In this document: positions 43,655 through 55,016 of the stretch, one piece after another | How the letters are laid out: every line of letters begins with the position of its first letter | Numbering within the stretch: the stretch's first letter is position 1 | Source: Crocodylus rhombifer | Lineage: Eukaryota; Chordata; Crocodylia; Crocodylidae | Assembly (NCBI GenBank): GCA_038503035.1 | Contig: JAVSML010001003.1 | Coordinates: forward strand, 1-64,000 | Length of the DNA stretch: 64,000 nt | Direction: 5' to 3' | Translations under genes and position numbers: made by a program | Notes under the pieces: generated by a model | What the model saw: only the letters and a program-made list of their open reading frames with translations | Told to the model about the DNA's origin: nothing | Database searches by the model: none

Positions 43655-46322
43655 CGCAACTAACTATATATGGCTATACCCTGAGGAGGGATTGAGTGGA
43701 CAGAAGGGGTGGAGGTGTAGCACTCTATGTCAAGGAAAGCTACGCGTCCCTGCAAGCTGACATTGGCACCTACAGTGGGTGACTGGAGACCCTCTAGGTT
43801 AAAATCCGTGCAGAACACGGCACAGAGGATACCATGGTGGGAGTCTACTACAAACCCCCTACCCAGGGTCAAGACCTTGACCAGGAGTTTGCCAGAGAAT
43901 TAGCTGAGGCCACATGCTCTCAGTGCATGATCGTCATGGGAGACTTTAACTACCCAGACATCTTGTAGGAGGAGTGCGCAGCCAAATCCCAGTGGTCACA
44001 AAACTCTCTCATGCATGGATGACTTCTGTCTGAGGCAGGAAGTCTACTGGCCAATGAGAGGTAAGACACTGCTCAGTGTCGTACTGGCAACCAGGGGCAA
44101 CCTAATCAGTGACCTAATGATTGAAAGGAAGCTGGGTGACAGCGACCACGAGCTAATAACCTTCACCATCTGCCGTAAAGCTGGCAAGTCAGTCAGTAAT
44201 ACAGAAGTCCTTGGCTTCAGGAAAGCTGACTTTGATAAGCTAAGGAGGCTTGTCATTGAGGCCCTAAAGGGCCACAACTCAAAGGGGAGGGGAGGTCAGG
44301 ATGAGTGGCTGCTCTTCAAGGAAGCAATCCTGGATACACAAGCAAAGTCCATCCCGTCTCAGAGGAAAGGCAGCAAAAGGGCACAGCAGCCCTCTTGGCT
44401 CTCCGGGGAACTGGCGGACCTCTTGCGTCTTAAAAGGAAGACCTACAAAGGATGGAGGACTGGAACCACCACCAAGGAGGAATACTCTGCTCTGGTCTGG
44501 ACCTGCAGAAAGCAAACCAGGAAAGCCAAGACTGTGATGGAATTCCAGCTAACTACAAATATCAAGGACAATAAAAAGCCCTTTTTCAGATATATAGGGA
44601 GCCAGAGGAAAAACAAGGGCAACATTGGACCGCTGCTAAACCAGATGGGACAACTGACAACCGATGCCCATGAAAAAGCAAACTTGCTTAATGGGTACTT
44701 TGCGTCAGTTTTTCATCAGTCCCATGGGACTCCCCTGCCCACTGTGGGTCAGGGAGGCCCGGGTGATGGAGATTCCTTGCCCTCCATTGAAGCTGACCTT
44801 GTGAAGGAACACCTTGACAGGCTGGACACCTTCAAGTCAGCCAGCCCTGATGGTTTATACCCAAGGGTACTCCAGGAGCTGGCAAGCATCACAGCTCAGC
44901 CCCTGGCACGGATTTTCGAGAATTCCTGGTGCTCTGGTGAAGTGCCCGAAGATTGGAAGAAGGCCAATGTTGTGCCTATCTTCAGGAAAGGGAGGAAAGT
45001 AGATCTGGCAAACTACAGGCCCATCAGCCTGACCTCTATCCTTGGGAAGGTCTTGGAAAAGATTATCAAAGAGGCCATCCTTAACAGACTAGCTGATGGC
45101 AATATCCTGAGGGATACTCAGCATGGGTTTGTTGTGGTAGGTCTTGCTTGACCATTCTCATTTCCTTTTATGACCAGGTGACCTATCACCTGGACAAGGG
45201 GGAGGAGATTGTCGTATATCTTGATGTCAGAAAAGCCTTTGATCTGGTATCCCATGATCAGCTCTTGGCAAAACTGGCTAGCTGCAGCCTTGACCTCACC
45301 ACGATCCGCTGGATGGGGAATTGGCTCCATGATAGGACCCAGAGGGTGGTGGTTGATGGAAGCCAATCATCTCGGTGTCCAGTCATCAGTGGGGTCCCTC
45401 AAGGCTGTGTCCTAGGGTCTGTACTGTTTAACATCTTCATCAGTGAGGTGGACATTTGTGTCAGAAGTGGGCTGGCCAAATTTGCTGACGACACCAAACT
45501 CTGGGGTAAAGCATCCAAACCTGAGGATAGGAGGGTGATCCAGGCTGATTTTGACAGGCTCATGAAATGGGTGGATGAGAACCTGACGGTGTTTAACACC
45601 AAAAAATGCAAGGTTCTCCACCTTGGGAGGAAAAATCTGCAGCATGCTTATAGGCTACGCTGGTAGCACTACAGATGAAACAGATTTGGGGGTTATGATT
45701 AACCACAGGATGAACATGAGCCTTCAATGTGATGCTATGGCCAGTAAAGCGAGCAAAACGGCTTGCATCCATAGATGCTTCTCAAGCAAATTCTGGGATG
45801 TCATTCTCCTGCTGGAATACTGCATCCAGTTTTTGGCTCCACAATTCAAAAAGGATGTGGAGAAGTTTGAGAGAGTGCAGAGGAGAGCCACAGTCATGAT
45901 CAGAGGTCAGGAAAACAGACCTTATGATGAGAGGCTGAGAGGCATGGGACTCTTCAGCCTGGAAAAGCGCAGGCTCAGGGTGTCACCTATAAGTTTATCA
46001 GGGGTGCTCATCAGGATCTGGAGGAACATCTGTTCACCAGAGCACCCCAACGGATGACAAGATCAAACGATCACAAACTCTGCCGCGACCGATTCAGGCT
46101 GTACATAAGGAAGAACTTCTTCACTGTCCGAGCCCCCAAGGTGTGGAATAGACTGCCACTGGAGGCGGTTCAAGCACCCACTTTGAATGCCTTCAAGACA
46201 CATTTGGATGCTTGTCTTGCTGGGATCCTATGGTCCCTGCTGACTTCCTGTCCATGGGGCAGGGCGCTGGATTCAGTGATCCTCCAGGGTCCCTTGCAGC
46301 CCGAACATCTATGAAATCTATA
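43655..46322 (+). mobile_element. CR1 LINE, lacks only the 5' part, decayed
   Basis: Begins in the endonuclease domain at about 43655 and continues through VIVMGDFNYPDIL (near 43930-43965), linker, reverse transcriptase and C-terminus to the 3'UTR tail ending CTATGAAATCTATATG. A TAG at 43966-43968 replaces the conserved Trp codon region after NYPDI. It is closely related to the CR1 at 34095 in the same orientation. Confidence 0.92.
44015..46314 (+). pseudogene. CR1 ORF2 in four overlapping frame pieces
   Basis: Pieces at 44015-45151 (linker to RT fingers; NYRPISLTSILGKVLEKIIK), 45148-45666 (palm, with intact LAKFADDTKLWGKA), 45623-46057 (thumb, ERVQRRATVMIRGQENRPYD) and 46054-46314 (FRLYIRKNFFTVRAPKVWNR and stop) overlap by a few bases and change frame. 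Frameshifts lie near 45135, 45650 and 46055. A small deletion also removes the ILPLYSALV-type block near 45810. Confidence 0.9.
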
Positions 46323-47039
46323 TGTTCTCTGTAGTGGTTCACCTCAACTGGCTTGTAGTATTCCAGCTTTCAGGTGTTCTTTGGCACAGTATGTCTGAAC
46401 TCTCATTCCAGGCCCTTGTAGAAGCTAGGAAGTTGGTCTGGATACTCCCTGTAAACTCTAGTACCCTTAGGGGCCTCCATGTAGCCTGCCATAGCCCTGG
46501 AGAACTGGAGAACTTTGGAGGGCCTTGACTTGGCAATAGTTTAGTTGTAGGTGAGATGGGGACAAGCTGTCTCAACGTGGGCCCAGAGATTTTTGCATGA
46601 GTTCCCTGAATCCTGTTTATGATGCTGCTTGTCAGCTGGGGACCTGTTAGGGTTGGTTGAGGGGGTCCCAGGTCGTAGCTTGCACAGGTTCCACCATTTT
46701 CTCCCTGGCTAGCAGCAGCTCCTAACAGCAGAAATGGATATTGCTCCACAATTATTCTTGGTTAAGTCCATCTTGTCCTGTCAGCACAAAAACACAAACT
46801 CCCCTACCTGCATTTAGTATTGTCTTTATTGGCTGCCCTAGGGCCAGTTGATTGGCCTGCAGCCACTCACATGACCTGAAGTTGGTCTTGGTTTTGGAAT
46901 GTCAGCTGCTTCCCCCCGTGAAACTCAAGTCGGAGCCAATCAATTCCTAGTCATTATTTGGAGGTGAGGCTAGCCCACCTCAGAAGGGGTTTTCTGAGTT
47001 GTTGATTCCTTTGCTGTTCCAGGCAAACACATCAGATAA
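46323..47039. other. unassigned stretch right of a CR1
   Basis: No gene. Moderate GC. May be the right-hand continuation of the sequence interrupted by the CR1 at 43655. Confidence 0.35.
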
Positions 47040-47705
47040 TGTCTTTTAGAAATGGATGGAGCTCCATTTTAAAACTAGGCAGGGTTTTTGCTTCTGGTAA
47101 TAGTCTTGAGAAGCTATTTCAGAAGCTTCCTGATGGTTCAAAACCTTCCAATTTGCAGCCTATATATTTATTCATGGATGATTTATATGCTTGGATGCCA
47201 ATATTGTCCTCCAGCTTAAATAGCTCTTCTCCCATCCAGTTGGCTACATCCTCAATGTATTGTATTTATTGGGAGAAATTGTATTCCCTTTTAGCCTTTG
47301 TTCTTTTTTAGGCTAAATACTCCAGACTCTCTCATATTGTAATACTGGCTCTTAATTCCACTCATCTTCCTATTAGCCGTTTTCTGCATTTATTCCAGTT
47401 TGTTTGTCTGTCTTCAGCATAGATGACTAGACTTTCAACATGGCATTCCAGATGAGCTTTACCAATGTGCAGTGGCATTGGTAATTATCTCTACTGGAAA
47501 TGCCATCTTAGCATGTATAAATAAGAGTATTTTTCTATATATAGGTGATTCATGGTCGTTCTGTGATAGACCTGAGTGTATTATTGTTCTCCTCTGTTGT
47601 TTTGAAATGATGGGCTCCCAGCTCATTATAGAAACTCTTGTTATTAGTCCCTAAGTACATGACCTTGCACTGTGTGCTGTTAAGTTTCATCCCAGTTCTA
47701 TTACT
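47040..47705 (-). mobile_element. ancient CR1/L3-type LINE fragment
   Basis: Read on the plus strand the order GAGAAGCTATTTCAGAAGC, TCCAGCTTAAATAGCTC, TTTAGGCTAAATACTCCAG, CTCATCTTCCTATTAGCC, ACATGGCATTCCAGATGAGC and GACCTTGCACTGTGTG is the reverse complement of the ORF2 C-terminal/3' portion of old CR1/L3-like elements. Coding is fully decayed. Confidence 0.6.
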
Positions 47706-49148
47706 GTACTGATGGGCTGTGAAACCTCAGGTACCAACGAAGCTCTCTGGAGCATGGAGCCAGCCCTCAGAGACTTGGTACAGAAAAATATAGGAATATA
47801 TGTGGCAGGGAACTCATGGGCAGGATTCCCTGGCAGGCTAGTTTGGGGGGAAAAAGAGTCCAGGAGAGTTGACTGCACATTAAAGAAACCTTACTGAGGA
47901 TGCAGGAACAAACCATCCTGATGTGCAGGAAGACTATGAAGTATGGTAGTAGACCAGCTTGGCTTAGCAGGGAACTCTTCAGGAGGCTAAAACACAAAAA
48001 GGAAGCTTAGAAGAAGCGGAAACTTGGACAATGAACAACTAGGGAGGAGTTAGAAGAGCATTGCTCAGGCATGCAGGAACAAAGTCAGGAAGGCCAAAGC
48101 ACAATTGGAGTTGCAGCTAGCAAGGGATGTGAAGGGTTTCTACAAGTATGTCTGTAACAAGAGGAGGATCAGGGAAAGTGAGTCCTTTACTAAATAGGAG
48201 AGGCAACCTAGTGATTGGATGCAGAAAAGTCTGAAGTACTCAATGCCTTTTTTTACCCTGGCCTTCACAGGCTAGGTCAGATCTCAGACTACTGCACTTG
48301 GCAGCATAGTTTGGGGAGGAGGTGAGTAGCCAACAAAGGCAAAAGAGCAGCTTTGGGACAAATTAGAAAAGCTGGATGTGTGCAAGTCCATGGAACTGGA
48401 TATGTACAAGTCTGTGGGGCCAGATGGGATGCACCCAAGGATGCTGAGGGAGTTGGCTGATGTAATTGCAGAGTCGCTAGCCATTATCTTTGAAAACTCA
48501 TGCAACTGGGGGGATTCCAGATGATTAGAAAAGGGCAAATATATAAAGCCCATCTTTAAGAAAGGAAAAAAAGGAATTGCAGCCTGATCAGCCTCACCTT
48601 AGTCTGTGGAAAAATCATGGAGCAGGTCAAGAAATCCATTTCCAAGCATTTGGAGGAGAAGGTGATTAGGAACAGTCAGTGTGGATTCACTAAGGGCAAG
48701 TCATGTCTGACCAACTTGATTGTCTTCTATGATGATGACTGGCTCTGTGGCTGTGGGGAGACCAGCACATATGATATACCTTGACTTTAGTTAGGCTTTT
48801 GGTACAGTTTCCCACAACATTCTCACAAGCAAGCTAAGGAAGTATGGGTTGAATGAATGGATTTTTAAGGCAGATAGAACACTGGCTGGATCATTGGGCT
48901 CAGAGGGTAGTAGTCAGTGGCTTTGTTTACTTGGCAGTCAGTATCAAGTGCAGTACCCCAGGGTTTGGTCCTGGGGCCGGTTTTGTTCAGGATGTTCATC
49001 AGTGACCTGGCTGATAGGATGGAGGGCACCCTTAGCAAGTTTGCAGTTGACACCAAGCTGGGAGGAGTAGTAGATATACTGGAAGGTATGGCTAGGATTC
49101 AGAAAGACTTCAACAAATTGGGGGATTGGACCAAAAGAAATCTCATGA
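47706..49148 (+). mobile_element. CR1 LINE fragment, old
   Basis: Starts in the ORF2 linker ([20 protein letters not shown] region near 48070-48120). Passes through [20 protein letters not shown] (about 48430-48490) and reverse transcriptase (SSAVPQGLVLGPVLFRMFIS; VSQWLCLLGS region 48849-49160). The catalytic FADD box is FAVD here. It stops abruptly at about 49148 (WTKRNLMR) where another repeat begins. Frequent frameshifts mean no long frame survives. Confidence 0.85.
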
Positions 49149-49168
49149 GGTGCATCCAGATGAGCACG

Positions 49169-49222
49169 CACATGCCTCTTGCCCCATCTCAAACCCCTTT
49201 GAGATGGAGCAAGAGGCATGTG
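49169..49222. repeat. near-perfect 25-bp-arm hairpin
   Basis: Arms CACATGCCTCTTGCCCCATC(TCAAA) at 49169-49193 and their reverse complement at 49198-49222 pair at 24 of 25 positions with a 4-nt CCCC loop. Confidence 0.9.
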
Positions 49223-50048
49223 CAGGAACAAAAAGAGTGTTTCCTATGCTGCAAACTTGCAGCTCAGGGAGAAAATTAGACCCCTGGATATTCAGGGGTC
49301 TAAAAAAACTGAACCTAAAAAAAGCAGGGCAACTGGAGGCTGGGTCCTCCACAGATGCACTCTGGTTGCCAGAGCGTGTCTGTGGTTGGCCTCTCGCCCT
49401 GGTGCTGAAGCAGCATGCTTCAGTACCAAGGTTCCAGTGGCAGTAAGTAAGGGGTTGGGGGGATTGGGGGAGGGGACTATGGTGGGAGGGGACCTCAGCC
49501 AGCCTCGCCTGCTCCCACAGCCCTGCCCTGCCCAGCCCCATCTCCCCCCACCCCCCGAGGCCCCCCATCCCCCTCCCCCCACCCCCCCCTCCCCAAACTT
49601 AAAAAACAAAACAACCCCCCCCCCCCCCGGCACTTACCAGCATTCCAGCGGCTGTCAGGGTCACTGGGGCCCCACTTGCACAGCACGGGGCAGAGGGACA
49701 GCCCCAGCAACCCCAGCCCAGGCCCTCCTGCCCTGTGCTGCCAGGGGGGGCATTCTGCCAGGAGGCCCTGGAGCCCCCTAGTCCCTGCTTCTGGGGTAAG
49801 TAGAGACTTTTTTTTTTTTTTTGGTTTTTAAAAAAAGTGACGGTGCTTGGGGTTGGGTGGCAGCCATGGGGTCGTGGGGGTGCAAATAGGGGATGAGCCT
49901 GGGCAGGGCAGCCATTGTGGGGTCTGGGGGAGCTGGGGGTGGAGCTTGTTGGGGCAGCCATTGGGGGGCCTGCAGCAGCTGGTGGGGGGATGGGTCCTGG
50001 TGGGGCAGCTATCGGGGGGGGGGCTGAGGGGGCATGTGGGTGTTGCAG

Positions 50049-50130
50049 GGGAGGCCGTAGCCCCTATTTGGCCCCTGTTGGGGAGGCCGTAGCCCCTATT
50101 TGGCCCCTGTTGGGGGGCCGTAGCCCCTGC
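50049..50130. repeat. three-copy 31-32-bp minisatellite
   Basis: Unit GAGGCCGTAGCCCCTATTTG + GCCCCTGTTGGG. The CCGTAG word occurs at 50055, 50087 and 50118, i.e. periods of 32 and 31 bp. Confidence 0.9.
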
Positions 50131-50140
50131 AGGAGGGCAG

Positions 50141-52593
50141 CAAAATATATATTTCCATCCGTTTGCTGAGCTTTTGTCCCGTTTCATTGTGAAACAGTCT
50201 CTCCTGTTGTCTATGGACAGTATATTCTTTGAAGCTTACTCTGGAGTTCATGGCTATCAAGACAAGCAGTGGCTTTTGGTTTGATTCAGATAAGTAAATG
50301 TATTCTGCATGTTAGCTGTGGGTTGGGATTACTGACTGTTGGTGTAATGATTGCATCTTTATCTTTGTTTCACTGTCATCTCTGTAATTTGGAAGTCAAA
50401 GTTCATCTTTGTTCTTGAAAGGCTAAGGACCCTAAATAATTGTTTCAACTGTGCAGATTGATAGCTTCTGTTGGGTTTAACTCTCCAAGGGGGAAAAACG
50501 TTCAGCCGGTAAACTGCTCTATTGATGAGGTGACCATTGATTTTTTTTTTTTTCTTTTTTCCACTATTGTTGGTAGAGTGGCTCCCAAATATCATAGAAG
50601 GCATTCTTCTCATAGTAATGCTACCTTGTTATGTGCCTGAGCAGGACAGCTGGGCATCTGGGTCAGGCACTGATTACATCGTAAATATTTTTTGAAAGCT
50701 TTATGCTTGCCTTTGATAAAGTCCTCATCAGGGTAGTCTGGATAAAAAATATGCTCCCTGGGGAAAACAGTCTGATGCATACCATTTGGCATACACTGAA
50801 AGGATCTTTCTTTTTCTGGAAATACTGTTTGAATTGGCAGTCAAGGTTATCCGTGGCAGCCATGGCTTAGCAGTATCCAGAACAGGAGAACTTTTCTAAA
50901 TAAACTAAAGCAGTCTCTCACCCCTTCCCTCCCAACTAGAAGCATGTCCTCTTCATAAGAACTTTTGATTACTACCAGCTTGCCAGAGTTGCAATCTCTA
51001 CCATAAGGAAAAGCAGGAGGGGTGTGTGTGTGTCTGTTGCCATGTACAGGCATTATGTTTCCACTGGGAGAATTGCTGCTCTCCTAGTAGAAACTACAAG
51101 CATTCCAGGTGTCCATCTGGTCTAGCACAAATCTAGGTCTAGGAGGGGGTGGAGCAGCTGCTCTTTGCCCCCTTTGCTCCCCAGATCCCTAGAGTGGGTT
51201 CCATGGTTTAAGGAGTAGGTGGGGCCATTCGCCCCACTGCTCCCTCCTTTTGCTCGCATCTCCGGTAATAGAGCGGAGGAGCTGCTACCCCTCTCTCTCT
51301 GTCCTCCTCCCCAGACCAGGGTCTCTGTCGAGAGCAAGTGGGGAGTTGCAGGTCAATCCCTTGTGCTGCTCTTGGTGATGAAATTTTCCCAGAAATTTCC
51401 AGAAGTAGAAATGAAATCCTGTTCAAGGTGTGTGTGTGTTTTCTAAATGTGATGCTGTAAAGTGCTAGGAAGATTTATATTGTTGAAAGTTTAGGGCTGA
51501 CAGGGTGTTATTTTTGGGTTAATAAAAAAAAAGAAAAGCCATAAGTATAAGCAACCACGATGTTCCTTCCAAAACATCAGGCAATAAAAACTTTAACGTT
51601 CCCTTTGTTATATACAGAGACGCCATCATGGTCTAACCTGCCTGCACCATGATAAAGTCTTGCAAATAAGTTTGACAAACAACATATTTTTCAAGCCCTC
51701 AAATTGCACAAATGTCACCAGGATCGACCCAAACTCATCCTGATCCTGTGCTGTAACTAGTATACAATAGAGGATCCAGAGAGATTAGAAGAACTGATCA
51801 AAATATGTGACAAGAAATACGGATACTTTGTCCTATGAAGTAGTTTCTCCCTTCTGCAAATGTTCTGTGAGTAACAGGCAGCTGTGCCATATGCAGTAAG
51901 GTGGTTTCCCCAACTCACAACAATTAAAATAGTATAGAATCCCACACCATCATGTATTTTATTCTCTATGCACTCAGTACTGACAGCTAATCTCTTATGA
52001 CACTAATCGTCTCATGATGAGAGATGAAATAACTCACAGTAGCCCTTCTCTTCACTCAGGGAGATAAATGCCATAACATGATGGCTGATCTTTGTTATGA
52101 CACGAACCATTATATATTTAACAGAAATAGCAAAATCCCATTGACAGCTAACAAAAGAATTTTCTCTTTACACATGCTGTGAGAAGGCTGTATTTCCTTC
52201 GTTCAGGGAACATGACTTTTTCATGTCTACTTTCAGAGCATTTTAAGCAGAAAAGTTGCATTGCGCTCTGAACACAATGATGCAATATAACAACTCAGTG
52301 TTCAAAATGGGCTTGAAACCATTCTGTAATTTGGGAAGAAAAAAATTTCAAAACCTGAAGTGTCTGACCTTATTATGCTAGCTCCTTCAGAAATTAAACA
52401 GTTTCTTCCTAAAGGAAAGAAGATGCATGGATTTCTTTCTTTCTTTCTTTTGGTGAAGGGGATTATCTGAGGCTTACAATATGCCCTGCCACACTGTCAC
52501 AGTAGGGATTGGTACATTTAAACATTTTTTTGTTTGTTTTAAATATTTTGTACATGGGAAGGAGAGAGTCACTTGTTTTGTCCCAGTTTCATG
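50141..52593. other. unique intronic DNA
   Basis: AT-rich unique sequence without gene or transposon calls. Contains short simple tracts: T-run near 50540-50552, (GT)n near 51023-51032 and 51428-51438, (TTTC)n near 52433-52450. A complex stretch around 51960-52170 might be conserved noncoding DNA, but the evidence is weak. Confidence 0.4.
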
Positions 52594-52892
52594 ATTATTT
52601 CTAGGCCTGTGCAAATATGGAAGTATTTGATTCAGATTTTCATTTTTCTGATTCGGAGGACAGTGATTTGATTCAGTAATTTTTGAATTGTTGTCCCCAT
52701 TCGATTTGGCTGAATCAGAAATTTGGCACCACTTTGGATTGCCCAGGGAGAGGCAGGCACAGTCGGGCAGGTTGCAGGCTTCCATGGCTCCTCCAGCTGT
52801 GCCTGCCTCTCCCTGGGTGGGGGGGAGCTGCAAGAAAAGCCCCCATGGCTGCCCTGCCCAACCCTAGCCTCCTGGGACTTAAAGCCCTGCTC

Positions 52893-53271
52893 TTCCTGGC
52901 TCTGGCATAAGCGCCTCTGGGGGCTTGTGGCAGAGCCACAGGGGGCAGTGGGGATGTCCCCCCACCCCACCTGGCACCAGCATGGCAACTGCCCCACAGC
53001 TCAGGTGCAGAGTGGCTCGGCAGGGTGCCGTGTGCTGCTTGGGAGCTGGGGCAGCTCCATGTGTCACCTGGAGCTCGGCACTGCTTAGCCCCAGTGGCCC
53101 CAGCTCCCAGACAGTGCACAGCACCCTGCTGAACCACGCTGCACCTGCGCCATGGAGCAGCTGCTGTGTGGGTGCCAGGCTGGGGAGGAGGGCAATCCCC
53201 ACAGCCCTGTGCTGTGTGGGGGAGCTCTGCCACAAGCCCCCAAGAGGCCCTGATCTCCAGTGCCAGAACTG
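52893..53271. repeat. about 380-bp imperfect palindrome
   Basis: The left arm (TTCCTGGCTCTGGCA ... GGGGGCTTGTGGCAGAG ... CCTGGCACC ... CAGGGTGCCGTGTGC) is repeated in inverted order in the right arm (GCACAGCACCCTG ... GGTGCCAGG ... CTCTGCCACAAGCCCCC ... TGCCAGAACT). The centre is near 53082. The arms carry scattered mismatches. Confidence 0.82.
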
Positions 53272-53280
53272 GTAAGTTAA

Positions 53281-53700
53281 GGGCTTTTTTTTTTAAATTG
53301 CCAGGATGTTGAGGCCAGGTGGGGCAGTCATTGGGGTTGGGACTGGGGGCGGAGGGAGGTCTAGATCAGGGAGTGGGAGCTGTGGGGGGGATCTGCCATG
53401 TGGCCCCAGAGCCCCCACAGCTGCTGCTATAGCCAATGAGTGTGGGGCTTTTATTATTATTATTATTTTATTATTATTATTTTAATTGCTGGGAGGCTGG
53501 GGCTGGGCAGGGCAGCCATTGGCGGTGGGGCCAGGTGGGAGGGAGTAGGGGCTGTGTGAGTGGGCTCTGCCAGGAGCTCCTAGAGCCCCCACAGCCCCTG
53601 CTGCATCTGGTGAGTGCAGGGCTTTTCTTTTCTCTTCTTCTTTTTTTCTTTACATGCTGGGAGGCTGGTGCTGGGTGGGGGATGAAGCTGGGCAGGGCAG
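53281..53700. repeat. three tandem 164-174-bp units
   Basis: Each unit opens with GGGCTTTT plus an AT-rich run, at 53281, 53445 and 53619. It is followed by GCTGGGAGGCTGG-type sequence, GGGCAGCCAT(TGG) and a CCCCCACAGC block. The middle AT run is (TTA)n (53448-53483). The third unit is cut short. Confidence 0.75.
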
Positions 53701-53835
53701 CCATGGTGGCTTCTCCCATGGCTCCCCCAACCCAGGGAGAGGCAGGCACAGCCGTAGGAGTTGCCAGAGAACCCGCAGCTGCCTGGCTGTGCCTGCATCT
53801 CCCTGGCTGATCTGAATGTTTTCTGAAACGATTTA

Positions 53836-54872
53836 TAGAATCGTAGAATCATAGAAGTAGGGTCGGAAGGGACCTTACAGATCTTCAGGTCTGACCCCCT
53901 GCTAGGGCACGAGAAAAAAAACAAAAACTGGGCTCAAATGATCCCAGCTAGGTAAGCATCAAGCCTCCTCTTAAAGACCCCCAAGGTAGGAGCCAGCACC
54001 ACTTCCTTTGGAAGTTGGTTCCAGCTCCTAGCCACCCTGACTGTGAAGTAGTTCTTACGGATGTCTAATCTAAGCCTATTCTCCAACAAATTGTGGCCGT
54101 TATTCCTTGTTATGCCGGGGGCGCTACGGGAAACAAGGTCTCTCCCAAAACCTTCTGGTCCCCCCTAGTGAGTGTATAGACTGTTACCAGCTCCTCCCTC
54201 AGCCTTCTCTTGTGAAAGCTGAACAGGTTCAGGTCCTGCAGTCTCTTATTGTAGGGTCTGTGCTGTTGTCCCCGGATCATGCAGGTGGCCCTCCTCTGGA
54301 CCCTCTCAATGTCGTCCACATCCCTCCTGAAGTGGGGCACACAGAACTGGACACAGTAGTCCAGCTGTGGCCTGACCAGTGTTGCATAGAGGGGGAGGAT
54401 CACCTCTTTGGCCCTGCTAGAGATGCACCTGTGGATGCACAACAAGGTCTGGTTAGCCCTGCCAACTGTGACCTCACACTGTCGGCCCGTGTTCATCTTG
54501 GAGTCAGTAATGACTCCAAGATCCCTTTCTGTCTCCGTGCTCTCAAGAAGGGAGTTTCCCATCTTATAAGTGTGCTGCTGGTTACTACTGCCCAAGTGTA
54601 GCACCCTGCACTTGTCAGTGCTGAAGCGCATCCTGTTTTTGCTAGCCCACCCCTGTAACCTATCCAAGTCTTGCTGCAGTCTTTCCCTCCCTAGTAGCGT
54701 GCTCACCTCACCCCAAATTTTGGTATCATCAGCGAATTTAAACAGGTTGCTTTTCACCCCATTGTCCAAATCGCTGGTAAAGAGATTGAACAGCGCAGGT
54801 CCAAGGATCGAGCCCTGGGGGACTCTGCTGCCCACTTCTCCCCAGGTTAAATATTACTCATCCACCACCACC
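53836..54872 (-). mobile_element. CR1 LINE, 5'-truncated, inserted in the hAT-like element
   Basis: The 3' end is marked by ATAGAATCGTAGAATCATAG tail repeats and GTAGGGTCGGAAGGGACC. On the minus strand it carries 3'UTR and ORF2 from the palm region to the C-terminus. Host GATTTGATT-type sequence flanks it on both sides. The right border is approximate. Confidence 0.9.
54110..54835 (-). pseudogene. CR1 ORF2 C-terminal half, 241 open codons
   Basis: Open from GSRVPQGSILGPALFNLFTS through the catalytic LFKFADDTKIWGEV and QQDLDRLQGWASKNRMRFST to ERVQRRATCMIRGQQHRPYN. The FADD box is intact. The usual FRLDIRKNFF C-terminus lies beyond the stop in another frame. The N-terminal half of RT and the endonuclease are missing through 5' truncation. 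Confidence 0.88.
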
Positions 54873-55016
54873 CTGATTCAGAGGCTTCAGATTTGATTTG
54901 GACCTTTTAATGGGTCTCCTGATTTGATTCGGCTTCGGAGATTCAGTTGCCGAATTGGGCCTAATCTCCACTGAATCAAATCGGCTACCAAAGCTTCGCA
55001 TGGCCCTAGTTATTTC

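Larger units (their letters stand above)
49149..50140. repeat. hairpin-rich and GC-rich DNA-transposon-like block
   Basis: The left part (49149-49440) is a chain of hairpins: 25-bp arms at 49169-49222, a perfect 11-bp stem TTAGACCCCTG/CAGGGGTCTAA at 49276-49303, and CTGAAGC/GCTTCAG near 49410. The right part is G/C homopolymer-rich filler (C-runs 49545-49630, T-run near 49809) similar in texture to the core of the element at 52602. Terminal repeats were not established. Many long open frames here are compositional. Confidence 0.55.
52602..55008. mobile_element. hAT-like element with palindromic GC core, hosting a CR1
   Basis: Left end TAGGCCTGTGCAAATA and reverse-complemented right end TAGGGCCATGCGAAGCTT are terminal repeats. 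Octamers ATTATTTC (52594-52601) and GTTATTTC (55009-55016) match at 7 of 8. Subterminal zones are rich in GATTCG/GAATCA words (TTTGATTCAG, GAATCAAATC). The core has a roughly 380-bp palindrome and three tandem units. A CR1 of about 1 kb was inserted later at about 53836. No transposase seen. Same family as 57075-57765. Confidence 0.82.

Noticed and set aside
49143..50187. Long Gly- or Pro-rich frames at 49.1-50.2 kb
   Set aside because: Result of G/C homopolymers and minisatellite; no domain.
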